A DNA stretch of 64,000 bases, from assembly GCA_022820825.1 (NCBI GenBank), contig JAJEEU010000024.1, positions 89,996 to 153,995 of the forward strand, read 5' to 3'. Made by a program: the position numbers and the translations under genes. This DNA comes from Vicinamibacteria bacterium. Its GTDB lineage: Bacteria > Acidobacteriota > Vicinamibacteria > Vicinamibacterales > UBA8438. Position 1 is the first letter of the stretch. The number at the start of each line of letters is the position of its first letter. Below the pieces are notes generated by a model. The model was given only the letters and a program-made list of their open reading frames with translations. It was not told the origin of the DNA and ran no database searches. Shown one piece after another: positions 1 to 8,115 of this stretch.

Positions 1-4
1 CCGA

Positions 5-1189
5 TTGGCCCGGACGGGACAATCTCGACCGCTCCCGCTCCTTGATGCGAAGGGGCAGCCGTTCACATACATGCTCCCGGACCGCGTGCAAGAAGCTTTG
101 CACCTGATTGACAGCCGTGCGAGCGGTCGGGTCGGCGTGACCGATACAGTGACGAATCAGGCGACCCGCGATCGGTTCATCGTCGATTCCCTGATCCGGG
201 AGGCGATAACTTCCAGCCAGCTCGAGGGAGCATCGACGACGCGCGCCGTAGCCGCACGGATGATTCGAGCCGGGCGCCGTCCACGGAATCGCAGCGAGCA
301 GATGATCTTGAACAACTATCGGGCGATGCGCGCGGTCCGCGAAATGCGGGACCGCGCGCTGACCTACGAGACAGTGCTCGCGCTGCACCGCGAAGTCACC
401 GAGGACACGCTCGCCGATCCGGCCGCCGCCGGCCGGTTGCAACGCCCTGACGACGAGCGTGTCGAAGTGTGCGATGCCCGCAGCGGGCACGTGCTTCATC
501 GGCCGCCGCCGGCGGAACAACTCCCGCAGCGGTTACGCGAGATGGTGGAGTTTTCCAACGCGGAGGACGGAATTTCGGGGCTCAGTGGCGGACGCTTTCT
601 GCACCCGGTCATTCGCGCCATCGTGCTCCATTTTTGGCTGGCCTACGACCATCCGTTCGCGGACGGCAACGGGCGTACGGCGCGCGCGCTGTTCTACTGG
701 GCGATGCTTCACCGCGGCTACTGGATGTTCGAGTTCGTGTCGATCAGCCGGTTCCTGACGGCGGCTCCGGCGCAGTATGCTCGCGCCTTCCTGCATGCCG
801 AGACCGACGCGAACGATGCGACGTACTTCATCGTGCATCAGGTCGACGTGATCCTGCGGGCCCTCGACGAGCTTGATGCGTATATCGCGAAAAAGACGGC
901 GCAGGTGGCTCGAATCGAACAGATGCTCCGTCGTCGTACGGACTTGAACCACCGCCAGCTTGCACTCCTGGCCCACGCCATCCGGCATCCGGATGCAGAA
1001 TTCACAACTCGTTCTCACATGACGAGCCATAACGTTGTCTACGCAACGGCGCGTGCGGATCTGTTCGGCTTGGCAGAGCTGGGGTTTCTTGATCGACACC
1101 GGCGTGGTCGCAAGCTAAACGTATTCGAGACTCCGCCGGACCTGGACGCGCGGATCCGCTCTACCGCAGCAACGCCTGCATCGCCATGA
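5..1189 (+). CDS. Fic family protein (AMP transferase), 5' end possibly cut
   Basis: Fic-domain protein, predicted to transfer AMP (or another nucleotide moiety) from a nucleotide to hydroxyl groups of target proteins in the cytoplasm. The core motif HPFADGNGR lies at about residues 216-224 and fits HxFx(D/E)GNGR, with the catalytic His and phosphate-binding loop intact. An inhibitory-helix motif of the form (S/T)xxxE(G/N) is present as SSQLEG at residues 70-75, so this looks like a class II, self-inhibited Fic protein. The C-terminal 80 residues look like a winged-helix module. The first usable start is TTG at position 5. The frame is open to the window edge, so the true start may lie upstream. 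No partner toxin or antitoxin gene is adjacent; the next gene is convergent. Confidence 0.88.
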   Translation: MARTGQSRPLPLLDAKGQPFTYMLPDRVQEALHLIDSRASGRVGVTDTVTNQATRDRFIVDSLIREAITSSQLEGASTTRAVAARMIRAGRRPRNRSEQMILNNYRAMRAVREMRDRALTYETVLALHREVTEDTLADPAAAGRLQRPDDERVEVCDARSGHVLHRPPPAEQLPQRLREMVEFSNAEDGISGLSGGRFLHPVIRAIVLHFWLAYDHPFADGNGRTARALFYWAMLHRGYWMFEFVSISRFLTAAPAQYARAFLHAETDANDATYFIVHQVDVILRALDELDAYIAKKTAQVARIEQMLRRRTDLNHRQLALLAHAIRHPDAEFTTRSHMTSHNVVYATARADLFGLAELGFLDRHRRGRKLNVFETPPDLDARIRSTAATPASP

Positions 1190-1298
1190 ATGCGTTCAGA
1201 TCCTTAGATGGTTCCTACCGCGACCTGCCGACGGCACGGTTCAACCATCGGGACACTTCGTCGTAACGACCGCCACCCGCTGGGTCGCCTGCAGGCCC

Positions 1299-2717
1299 TC
1301 AGGGGCGGTAGCGCTCGAGCTCGCGCTTCACGACCGGGGCCAGCAGGTAGAGGCCGATCAGGTTGGGGATGGCGACAACGAAGACCAGGGCGTCGGAGAG
1401 GTCGATGACCGCGCCCAGGTCCACGCTGGCGCCGACTACGACGAAGGCGCAGAACGCGAGCTTGAAGCCGAAGTCCTGCAGCCGGCCCTCGCCGGCCAGG
1501 TAGGTGAACGCCTTGAGTCCGTAGTAGGCCCACGCGATCATCGTCGAGAACGCGAACAGGATGGCCGCGGTCGCCAGCGGGACCGGAGACCAGCTCAGGG
1601 TGGATGCGAAGGCGCGGGTAGTCAGCTCGATGCCGCTGATGTCGCCCGTGGCGAGCGCCGGGTCGTAGATGGTGGTGGTGATGACCAGCGCCGTCATGGT
1701 GCAGATCACGACGGTGTCGATGAACGGCTCGAGCAGCGCGACCAGCCCCTCGCTCGCCGGATGCGGCGTGCGCGCGGTGGCGTGCGCGATGGCGGCGCTG
1801 CCCAGTCCCGCCTCGTTGGAGAAGACGGCGCGCCGGAAGCCGATGACGAGCGCGCCCAGCGCCCCGCCCGCCATTCCCGTCGAGGTGAAGGCGCCCTGCC
1901 AGATCGCGGCGACCGCCGCCGGCAGCCGCTCGGCGTTCAGCCCGATGACCAGCAGCGCGAGCGTTACGTAGAGCAGGGCCATCCCGGGCACCAGCCGCAC
2001 GGTGGTGCCGGCAATCGTCCTGATCCCGCCGATGATCACCAGCGCCACGGCGCCCGCCAGCAGCAGGCCGATCAGCCAGCCGCGGCCGGCGAAGACGCTG
2101 GCGTCGGCGCCGGTGATGTCGATGAGGATCGCCGCCGCCTGGTTCGACTGGAACATGTTGCCGATGCCGAGGCAGCCGAGCACCATGGCGGCGGCGTAGA
2201 AGATGCCCAGCCCGCGGCCGAGCGCCGGCCAGCCGCGCGCGCCGAGGCCCCGTTCCAGGTAGTGCATCGGCCCGCCGGATACCGATCCGTCGGGATTGCG
2301 CCGCCGGTAGAGCACGCCGAGCGTGCACTCCGCGAACTTCGCCGACATGCCGAGCAGACCCGCGACGATGAGCCAGAACGTGGCGCCCGGGCCGCCGACG
2401 GAGATGGCGACGGCCACCCCGGCCATGTTGCCGATGCCGACCGTGCCGGAGACCGCCGTCGTGAGCGCGCTGAACTGCGATATCTCGCCCGGGTCGCCCT
2501 CGCGCGCGTAGCGCCCCGAGACGATGCGCAGCGCCTGCGCGAACCCGCGCACGTTGATGAAACGGAGATAGACCGTGAAGAACAGGCCGCCGGCCGCCAG
2601 CCAGATCACGATGAGCGGCAGCTCGGCGCCCGGCAGCGGCAGCGCGTAGAACACGAAGCCGGAGACCGCGTCGGCCACCGGACGCATGGCGCCGTCGATG
2701 AGCTGGTCGATGGTCAT
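1299..2717 (-). CDS. Sodium/alanine symporter, AGCS family
   Basis: Inner-membrane carrier that imports alanine or glycine with sodium. The 472-residue length is normal for the family. The sequence is a run of hydrophobic helices. Family-typical stretches are visible, including a GTVGIGNMAGVA segment near residue 95, SGGPMHYLERGLG near residue 148, and FSNEAGLGSAAIAHA in the middle third. It starts at ATG 2717, 40 bases from the stop of parE on the same strand, and could be cotranscribed with it. The substrate cannot be fixed from sequence alone. Confidence 0.9.
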   Translation of the reverse strand: MTIDQLIDGAMRPVADAVSGFVFYALPLPGAELPLIVIWLAAGGLFFTVYLRFINVRGFAQALRIVSGRYAREGDPGEISQFSALTTAVSGTVGIGNMAGVAVAISVGGPGATFWLIVAGLLGMSAKFAECTLGVLYRRRNPDGSVSGGPMHYLERGLGARGWPALGRGLGIFYAAAMVLGCLGIGNMFQSNQAAAILIDITGADASVFAGRGWLIGLLLAGAVALVIIGGIRTIAGTTVRLVPGMALLYVTLALLVIGLNAERLPAAVAAIWQGAFTSTGMAGGALGALVIGFRRAVFSNEAGLGSAAIAHATARTPHPASEGLVALLEPFIDTVVICTMTALVITTTIYDPALATGDISGIELTTRAFASTLSWSPVPLATAAILFAFSTMIAWAYYGLKAFTYLAGEGRLQDFGFKLAFCAFVVVGASVDLGAVIDLSDALVFVVAIPNLIGLYLLAPVVKRELERYRP

Positions 2718-2757
2718 GGAGCCGGGCGGGAGGTCCGGGCCGGAGACACGCGAGGCG

Positions 2758-4686
2758 CTACACGTCCAGGTCCTGCACCTGGTCGGCGCGTTGCATGATG
2801 AACCGGAACCGGGCGGACGGATCGCGTCCCATCAGCTCGTTCATCACGCGGTCGGTCACGAGCTGGTCGTTGACGTCCACGCGCAGGAGCCGGCGCGTCG
2901 CGGGATTCAGCGTCGTGTCCCACAGCACCTTGGGCATCATCTCGCCCAGCCCCTTGAAGCGCGTGATCTCCGCCTTGCCGCGGTGGCCGTTGCTGGCCGA
3001 GCGGTCCAGGATGCGCTCGCGCTGCTGCTCGTCCAGCGCCCAGAACGTCTCCTTGCCGATGTCGATGCGGTAGAGCGGCGGCTGGGCTAGGTACACGCGC
3101 CCGCGGCTGATCAGTTGCGGCAGGTGCCGGTAGATGAAGGTCAGCAGCAGCGTGGCGATGTGGTTGCCGTCCGAGTCGGCGTCGGCGAGGATGATGACCT
3201 TGCCGTAGCGCAGCTTCGCCAGGTCGAGGTTCTTGCCGAAGCCGCATCCGAGCGCCGTCACCACGTCGGACAGCTCCTTGTTCTCCAGCACCTTCGACGC
3301 CGACGCGGTCTCGGTGTTCATCACCTTGCCGCGCAGCGGCAGGATGGCCTGCCGCTGCCGGTCGCGCGCCTGCTTGGCGGAGCCGCCGGCCGAGTCGCCT
3401 TCGACGATGAACAGCTCGCGGTCCGCGGGCGACCGCGCGGAGCAGTCGCTCAGCTTGCCCGGCAGGTTCAGGCGCGACGCGGCCGCGCCCTTGCGCGTCA
3501 CCTCCTGCTGCGCGGCGCGGCTCGCCGCCCGCGCGCGGGCGGCCAGGATGATGCGCGCCACGATGGCGTTGGCGGCGCTGATGTTGTGGTTGAGCCATTG
3601 CTCCAGGGCGGGCCGCACCGCCGAGTCGAGCGCCTGCACCATCTCCGGGTTGTTGAGGCGGTCCTTGGTCTGACCCTGGAACTGCGGATCGCGCACGAAG
3701 ATGCTGAGCACGCCGGTCAGGCCTTCGCGGATGTCCTCGGCGGCGATGGTCACGCCCTTCGGCGACAGGCCGTGCGTTTCGATGAAGTTGCGGATCGCCT
3801 TGCCGATTCCCGCCCGCAGCCCGCTCTCGTGGGTGCCGCCCGAGCCGGTCGGCACGCCGTTCACGTAGCTCCGGAGGTGCTCGTCGGTCGACTCCGTCCA
3901 TTGCAGCACGACGTTGACGCGCCCGCCGCTCTCGTCGTGGTCCTTCGCCAGCGCGAAGACCGCGTCGTGGACCGGCGCCTTGCCGCGATCCTCCACGATG
4001 TGCGCCAGGTAGTCCCCCAGGCCGTTGCCGTGGCGGAAGGTGCTGCGCTCCTTGCCCGCCTCGTCGTCGAAGACCACGCGAATGCCGGCATGGAGGTAGC
4101 TGACGACCTTCAGGCGGTCGAGGATCAGCTCCGGGTCCAGGGTGGTCCTGGGAAAGATCTTCGGATCCGGCCGGAAGAACACCGTCGTACCGGTGCCGCG
4201 CGCCGGCGCGATGCGCCGCAACGCGGATGCGGGCTTGCCCCGCTCGAACCGCTGCTGCCACTGGTAGCCGCTGCGCTTCGAGGTGGCCACCAGCTCCTTC
4301 GACAGCGCGTTGACCACGCTGGCGCCGACCCCGTGCAGGCCGCCCGCCGTGCGGTACGTCCGGTGCTCGAACTTCCCGCCGGCGTGCAGGGTGGTGAAGA
4401 TCACCTGCAGGGCGCTGGCGCCGCTCTTCGGGTGCTTGTCCACGGGTATCCCGCGTCCGTCGTCGGTGACCGTGATCGACGACCGGTCGGCGTGCAGCGC
4501 CACCTGCACGTTCTGGGCGTGGCCGTTCATCGCCTCGTCCACGGCGTTGTCGAGGATCTCCCAGACGAGGTGGTGCAGGCCGGCCGAGCCGACGCCGCCG
4601 ATGTACATGCCGGGGCGCTTGCGGACCGGCTCCAGCCCGTCGAGGACGGTGATGTCCCGCGCCGTATAGGTTTCTGCCATCGCCAT
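2758..4686 (-). CDS. parE: DNA topoisomerase IV subunit B (ParE/GyrB family)
   Basis: ATPase subunit of a type IIA topoisomerase, working with the ParC-type subunit encoded at 12.4-14.8 kb to decatenate or relax DNA. The GHKL ATPase is complete: the E43-N47 N-box in WEILDNAVDEA, the DDGRGIP motif and the GGLHGVGASVVNALS glycine box. The TOPRIM region has EGDSAGGSAKQ, PLRGKVMN and the DADSDGNH metal site. The length of 642 residues and absence of a large TOPRIM insert favour ParE or a short GyrB. The PLRGKVMN wording and the presence of a ParC-like partner nearby favour ParE. parE and parC are usually adjacent; here about 8 kb lies between them. Confidence 0.88.
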   Translation of the reverse strand: MAMAETYTARDITVLDGLEPVRKRPGMYIGGVGSAGLHHLVWEILDNAVDEAMNGHAQNVQVALHADRSSITVTDDGRGIPVDKHPKSGASALQVIFTTLHAGGKFEHRTYRTAGGLHGVGASVVNALSKELVATSKRSGYQWQQRFERGKPASALRRIAPARGTGTTVFFRPDPKIFPRTTLDPELILDRLKVVSYLHAGIRVVFDDEAGKERSTFRHGNGLGDYLAHIVEDRGKAPVHDAVFALAKDHDESGGRVNVVLQWTESTDEHLRSYVNGVPTGSGGTHESGLRAGIGKAIRNFIETHGLSPKGVTIAAEDIREGLTGVLSIFVRDPQFQGQTKDRLNNPEMVQALDSAVRPALEQWLNHNISAANAIVARIILAARARAASRAAQQEVTRKGAAASRLNLPGKLSDCSARSPADRELFIVEGDSAGGSAKQARDRQRQAILPLRGKVMNTETASASKVLENKELSDVVTALGCGFGKNLDLAKLRYGKVIILADADSDGNHIATLLLTFIYRHLPQLISRGRVYLAQPPLYRIDIGKETFWALDEQQRERILDRSASNGHRGKAEITRFKGLGEMMPKVLWDTTLNPATRRLLRVDVNDQLVTDRVMNELMGRDPSARFRFIMQRADQVQDLDV

Positions 4687-4764
4687 GTACGCCGGCGCCC
4701 CGCTGGGTTGAGGGCGCTCCGAACGAGGAGGGATTGTGAAGGTTCAGTGTAGCATGTGGCAGCC

Positions 4765-5034
4765 ATGACGTCAGACCATCGGACGGCCGCGATCGACCAC
4801 CTGCGCGCGCTCCGCGAGCGCCTCGGGAGCGGCTCCGCCGACCCTTCCGCGGCGGAAGAGTGCGAGCAGCTCATCCGCGCGGTGGAGGCGTTCCACATGG
4901 AGGGCGCCAGGTTCCGCATGCACGGGCTGCGGCGCCGCCTGGCGTCCGGTGACGCGCACGCCCCGGACGGCGCGCTGCAACTGCTGGACGCGGCAGCCGA
5001 GGCGCTCCGCTCTGCCGGCTTCGGCATCCGCTGA
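4765..5034 (+). CDS. Small hypothetical protein
   Basis: An 89-residue, charged, probably helical protein with no family I recognise. It starts at ATG 4765, with an in-frame GTG at 4756 as alternative. It is divergent from parE and ends 11 bases before the convergent stop of cbiB. The segment RAVEAFHMEGARFRMHGLRR is rich in alternating charges and has the composition of a real protein. No signal peptide or membrane helix is seen. It could be a coding shadow, but codon-position G+C and the snug fit between neighbours argue for a gene. Confidence 0.55.
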   Translation: MTSDHRTAAIDHLRALRERLGSGSADPSAAEECEQLIRAVEAFHMEGARFRMHGLRRRLASGDAHAPDGALQLLDAAAEALRSAGFGIR

Positions 5035-5045
5035 CCCCCGCCTCG

Positions 5046-6023
5046 CTACGCGGATCTCGCCAGCCAGACACCGGCCGCCGCGGCGGTGTACGCCAGCGCC
5101 GCCGCCACGCCGACAACCGCCTGCGCCCGGCGGTAATCGGACGCGGTTCCGGCGGGCGGCGCGTCCGGATCGCCGATCCACGTATCCGTGACCAGCCGGC
5201 CTTCCAGCCATAGCGGGCCGACGAGCCGGCGCGTGATGCCGCCCGCCATGGCCGCCTCGCTCCAGCCCGGGTTGGGTCCCGGCAGCACGGCGTGGTCGCG
5301 CCAACCCGCCAGCAGCGCGCGGCGCCCCGAGCAGCCCGGCAGCACGAGAGAAGCAAGGGAGATCAGCAGCCAGCTTGCGCGCGCCGGCAGCCACTGCAGC
5401 AGGTCGTCGAGCCGCGCGCCGCACCACCCGAAATGCAGGTAGCGCGGTGTGCGGAAGCCGACCATCGAATCCATCGTGCTGACCAGCTTGCACAGCACCA
5501 GCCCCGGAATTCCCAACAGGGCGTACCACAGGATGGGCGAGACCACGCCGTCGGCCAGGTTCTCGGCGAGGCTCTCGATGGCGGCCCGCCGGCAGGCGGC
5601 GGCGTCCATGCGATCAGCGTCGCGCCCGACCAGGCGGCCCGCCGCACGCCGTGCGGCGGGCAGGTCCCCGGCCGCGGCCGCCTGCTCGACTGCACGGCCG
5701 TGGGCCAGCAGATCGCCGAGCGCAAGCAGGCTGTAGAGCAGGAAGAAGTGCGCCGCGGCGCCCGCGAGCGGATGCAGCCGCGCGATCCCCAGCAGCCCGG
5801 CCGACAGGCCGCCCAGCCACAACGCGGCGAGCAGCACGAACAGCAGGCAGCCGCCCGCCCGGCCGTCCGCGCCGGCGGCGCGCAGGCCGCGCTCGATCCA
5901 GGCGAGCGATGCGCCGAACAGCCGCACCGGATGCCAGCGGTAGACCGGATCGCCCAGGGCTGCATCGAGCAGCGCCGCCGCCACGAGCAGCTCGGCGCGC
6001 GGCAGCAGCGGGCTCAGGTCCAC
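5046..6023 (-). CDS. cbiB: Adenosylcobinamide-phosphate synthase CbiB/CobD
   Basis: Integral membrane enzyme that attaches aminopropanol (or its phosphate) to adenosylcobyric acid, making adenosylcobinamide (phosphate) for the lower-loop assembly of cobalamin. About 325 residues, normal for the family. Visible family stretches include LLDAALGDPVYRWHPVRLFG at the N terminus, RAAIESLAENLADGVVSPILWY in the middle, VSTMDSMVGFRTPRY, and GPNPGWSEAAMAGG near the C terminus. I chose the GTG at 6023 because the family's membrane start begins there and the longer reading frame is only Arg/Gly-rich shadow of the upstream gene. It overlaps the stop of cbiZ by about 10 bases, so the two are probably coupled. 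Confidence 0.9.
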   Translation of the reverse strand: MDLSPLLPRAELLVAAALLDAALGDPVYRWHPVRLFGASLAWIERGLRAAGADGRAGGCLLFVLLAALWLGGLSAGLLGIARLHPLAGAAAHFFLLYSLLALGDLLAHGRAVEQAAAAGDLPAARRAAGRLVGRDADRMDAAACRRAAIESLAENLADGVVSPILWYALLGIPGLVLCKLVSTMDSMVGFRTPRYLHFGWCGARLDDLLQWLPARASWLLISLASLVLPGCSGRRALLAGWRDHAVLPGPNPGWSEAAMAGGITRRLVGPLWLEGRLVTDTWIGDPDAPPAGTASDYRRAQAVVGVAAALAYTAAAAGVWLARSA

Positions 6024-7204
6024 TTGGCGCCCCAGCCGGCGGCCAGCGCGCGCAGCGCCAGCTCGACCGGCTCGTCCGGCGCGTCCTGCAGGGCCGCGCG
6101 GAATGCCGGCCAGTCGTCCGGACGGGCGGCGATTGCGCAGGCGAGGCACGCAGCCTGCTGGCGCAGCGCCTCGGCGGCGGCGCCGGGGGGCAGCGTCCCG
6201 GCTGCCGTGCGGTCGAGCACCGCCGCGACACCGTAGGCTGCCGCCGCCACGCCCGGCTCGTAGAAGGCGGCCTGGCGGTTTCTGTCGAGCAGCGCGTACT
6301 GCTCCGCCGGCAGCAGCTCCGCCAGCCGCGCCAGCGCTCGCTGCTCGGTCAGCCCGAAACGTCCGAGCGCATGAAACAGGCCGCGCGTCAGGGAGGGTTC
6401 GAGCCCGTTCTGCCAGCGCAGCGCTTCCTTGACGCCTTCCAGCACCGCGCGGCCGATCAGCTCGCCAAGCTTGACGTGGGGACCCGTGGCCAGGCGCGCC
6501 TCCCGGCGCGGTTCCAGCGGCGCCGCCAGGCAGAATTGATCCGTCCCGGTGCCGGTGGCGATGCCGGGCGACTGCCGGCTACCCGCAGCCAGCTCCGCCA
6601 GCGCCGCCGACTTCGCCTCGGTCATGGTCATGACGGCGCGCGCCTGGGCCGCGGGCGTCAGCGGGCAGCTCAGCAGCAGGATGGTGTTGATCGTGCCGTT
6701 GTGCGGCGCCGCGTCCGCCGCGGTGCGGTCCGCGGCTTCATCCGCCGCGACCCCCCGCCAGCTCCCGTCCGCGGCTTCGAGCCAGCGCGCGGGATCGCCG
6801 GCGCGCGCCGCGTTGCCGGCGACGCCGGCAGTCACGAACGCATCGACCCGCAGATCCTCGAAGCCGGCCGGCCTGTGGACGGCGTACGCCATGTTGGCCG
6901 CCGTGCCCATGACAGCCGTCCGGTCCGCTGCGACGCCCATTTCGGCGCAGACCGCGCGGTGATACCCCGGCTGCCCGAGCTCGACGATGCGGCGGTAACG
7001 CTCCGCGTCGCCGGTCGCCTCGCAGCTCTGGTGGTTGGCCAGCAGCGCCACGTCCTCGCGCTCGCCGCCGCACTCGGCCGACGTGCTCAGCACGCGGTGC
7101 GGGACCAGCAGCTCGACCAGCAGGAAGCGTCCCGCGCGCCGCGCGACGAACCGCTCGCAGCGGTGCAGCGTTTCGGCCGAGCGGTTCCAGTCGTCACCGG
7201 TCAT
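6014..7204 (-). CDS. cbiZ: Adenosylcobinamide amidohydrolase CbiZ, with C-terminal extension
   Basis: Salvage enzyme that cleaves the aminopropanol arm of adenosylcobinamide or pseudo-cobamides to give adenosylcobyric acid, which CbiB (next gene) then uses. Family signatures are clear: FLLVELLVPHRVLSTSAECGG near the start, NHQSCE, DAFVTAGVAGNAARAGDP, GTINTILLLSCPLTPAA and GTGTDQFCLA. The start is ATG 7204 (MTGDDWNRS), just upstream of the divergent B12 riboswitch. After the CbiZ core (about 240 residues) there is a helical C-terminal region of roughly 150 residues, starting around HVKLGELIGRAV, that I cannot name. A CbiZ-CbiB pair beside a B12 importer points to remodelling of imported corrinoids rather than full synthesis. 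Confidence 0.87.
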   Translation of the reverse strand: MTGDDWNRSAETLHRCERFVARRAGRFLLVELLVPHRVLSTSAECGGEREDVALLANHQSCEATGDAERYRRIVELGQPGYHRAVCAEMGVAADRTAVMGTAANMAYAVHRPAGFEDLRVDAFVTAGVAGNAARAGDPARWLEAADGSWRGVAADEAADRTAADAAPHNGTINTILLLSCPLTPAAQARAVMTMTEAKSAALAELAAGSRQSPGIATGTGTDQFCLAAPLEPRREARLATGPHVKLGELIGRAVLEGVKEALRWQNGLEPSLTRGLFHALGRFGLTEQRALARLAELLPAEQYALLDRNRQAAFYEPGVAAAAYGVAAVLDRTAAGTLPPGAAAEALRQQAACLACAIAARPDDWPAFRAALQDAPDEPVELALRALAAGWGAKWT

Positions 7205-7250
7205 CGCATATCCGGATGGGGCTGCTATACTCCCCACCGACTGCATTGCT

Positions 7251-7415
7251 CCCGATGATTCCGGGAAGTGGGTGAGACTCCCACACGGTCCCGCCACTGT
7301 AAGCGGGGAGCGGGCGGCACGTCGGCGCCGGTGGGCGCCGGCCACTGTGCTCGACGAGCATGGGAAGGCCTTGCCGTTCCGCTTCGATCCGCGAGTCAGG
7401 AGACCGATCATCGGG
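7251..7415 (+). promoter_or_regulatory. Cobalamin riboswitch aptamer
   Basis: Adenosylcobalamin-class aptamer in the leader of the adenosyltransferase/btuFCD operon. Two GCCACTG boxes are present (7293-7299 and 7341-7347), followed by GGGAAGG near 7362 and the diagnostic B12-box core GAGTCAGGAGACC at 7393-7405. A closing P1 stem pairs CCCGATGAT (7251-7259) with ATCATCGGG (7407-7415), nine perfect pairs. The downstream leader (7416-7535) should hold the expression platform. It includes a 7-bp hairpin, TTCGGCG at 7458-7464 with CGCCGAA at 7473-7479, ending at an AAAGGAGG Shine-Dalgarno-like run. Confidence 0.95.
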
Positions 7416-7500
7416 GTGTTCGCATAACCTGACGGACCGGCCTGCCGGTGCGTGAGATTCGGCGCGTGGATACGCCGAAAGGAGGTTCCCGCCTGCATCC

Positions 7501-7539
7501 ATGCTGCGAATGATATGGGAAGGGGAGGCGTGTACATGA
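7501..7539 (+). CDS. Possible 12-residue leader peptide in the riboswitch platform
   Basis: A short frame ATG...TGA (MLRMIWEGEACT) whose stop overlaps the ATG of the adenosyltransferase as ATGA. The AAAGGAGG at 7478-7485 lies 15 bases upstream, which is long for a ribosome site. It could couple translation of the main gene to leader translation, but it may be chance. There is no codon bias evidence at this length. Confidence 0.2.
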   Translation: MLRMIWEGEACT

Positions 7540-8111
7540 GCATCGTCACCAGGCACGGCGACCGCGGACAGACCGGGCTGGTCGGCGGGGTCCGCGTATC
7601 GAAGACGTCCCCGCGGGTGGAGGCGTACGGCGCGGTCGACGAGCTGAACAGCCAGATCGGATTCGCCCGCGCGATCTGCGCCGATGCCGCGATCGGCGCG
7701 CTGCTCAAGGAGATCCAGCGCGAGCTGTTCGCGATCGGCGGCGCGCTGGCCACGCCGGCGCCGCGTCCCGGCGCCGCGCCGCCGGTGACGGCCGCGATGG
7801 TCGAGCGGCTCACCGCGGAGGTGCAGCGCATCGAGGCGATCGACGGGGTGCTGGGCGACTGGGCGATTCCCGGCGAGCACGCTGCTTCCGCCGCGCTCGA
7901 CGTCGCGCGCACGGTGTGCCGGCGGGCCGAGCGGCGGGTCGTGCAGTTGGCCGAAACGGGCGAGGACGTCAACGCGGACCTGCTGGCCTATCTCAACCGG
8001 CTGTCCGACCTGCTGTGGATCCTGGGCCGCCAGATCGAGGCCGAGGCGGGCGTGGACGCGGCGCTGCGAGAGCCGGAGAGCGGCGGGCCGAAATGGTCCC
8101 GCGCGTGGTGA
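7536..8111 (+). CDS. pduO: Cob(I)alamin adenosyltransferase, PduO type
   Basis: Transfers the adenosyl group of ATP to reduced corrinoids to make the coenzyme form. The 191-residue sequence has the N-terminal nucleotide loop RHGDRGQTGLVGG, then VEAYGAVDELNSQIG, and later CRRAERRVV and YLNRLSDLLWILGRQ, all hallmarks of the PduO/MMAB family rather than the BtuR/CobO family. The start is ATG 7536 with a GGAAGGGGAGG ribosome site just upstream; the longer frame into the riboswitch leader is not supported. It is first in the riboswitch-controlled operon, four bases from btuF. Confidence 0.92.
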   Translation: MSIVTRHGDRGQTGLVGGVRVSKTSPRVEAYGAVDELNSQIGFARAICADAAIGALLKEIQRELFAIGGALATPAPRPGAAPPVTAAMVERLTAEVQRIEAIDGVLGDWAIPGEHAASAALDVARTVCRRAERRVVQLAETGEDVNADLLAYLNRLSDLLWILGRQIEAEAGVDAALREPESGGPKWSRAW

Positions 8112-8115
8112 GCGC

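Noticed and set aside
1190..1298. Terminator between the convergent Fic and symporter genes
   Set aside because: A GATGGTT/AACCATC pair with a 29-base loop exists, but no T tract or strong stem; too weak to call.
3115..4752. 545-codon plus-strand frame opposite parE
   Set aside because: Composition is that of an antisense shadow and it lies wholly opposite a gene with complete ATPase and TOPRIM motifs.
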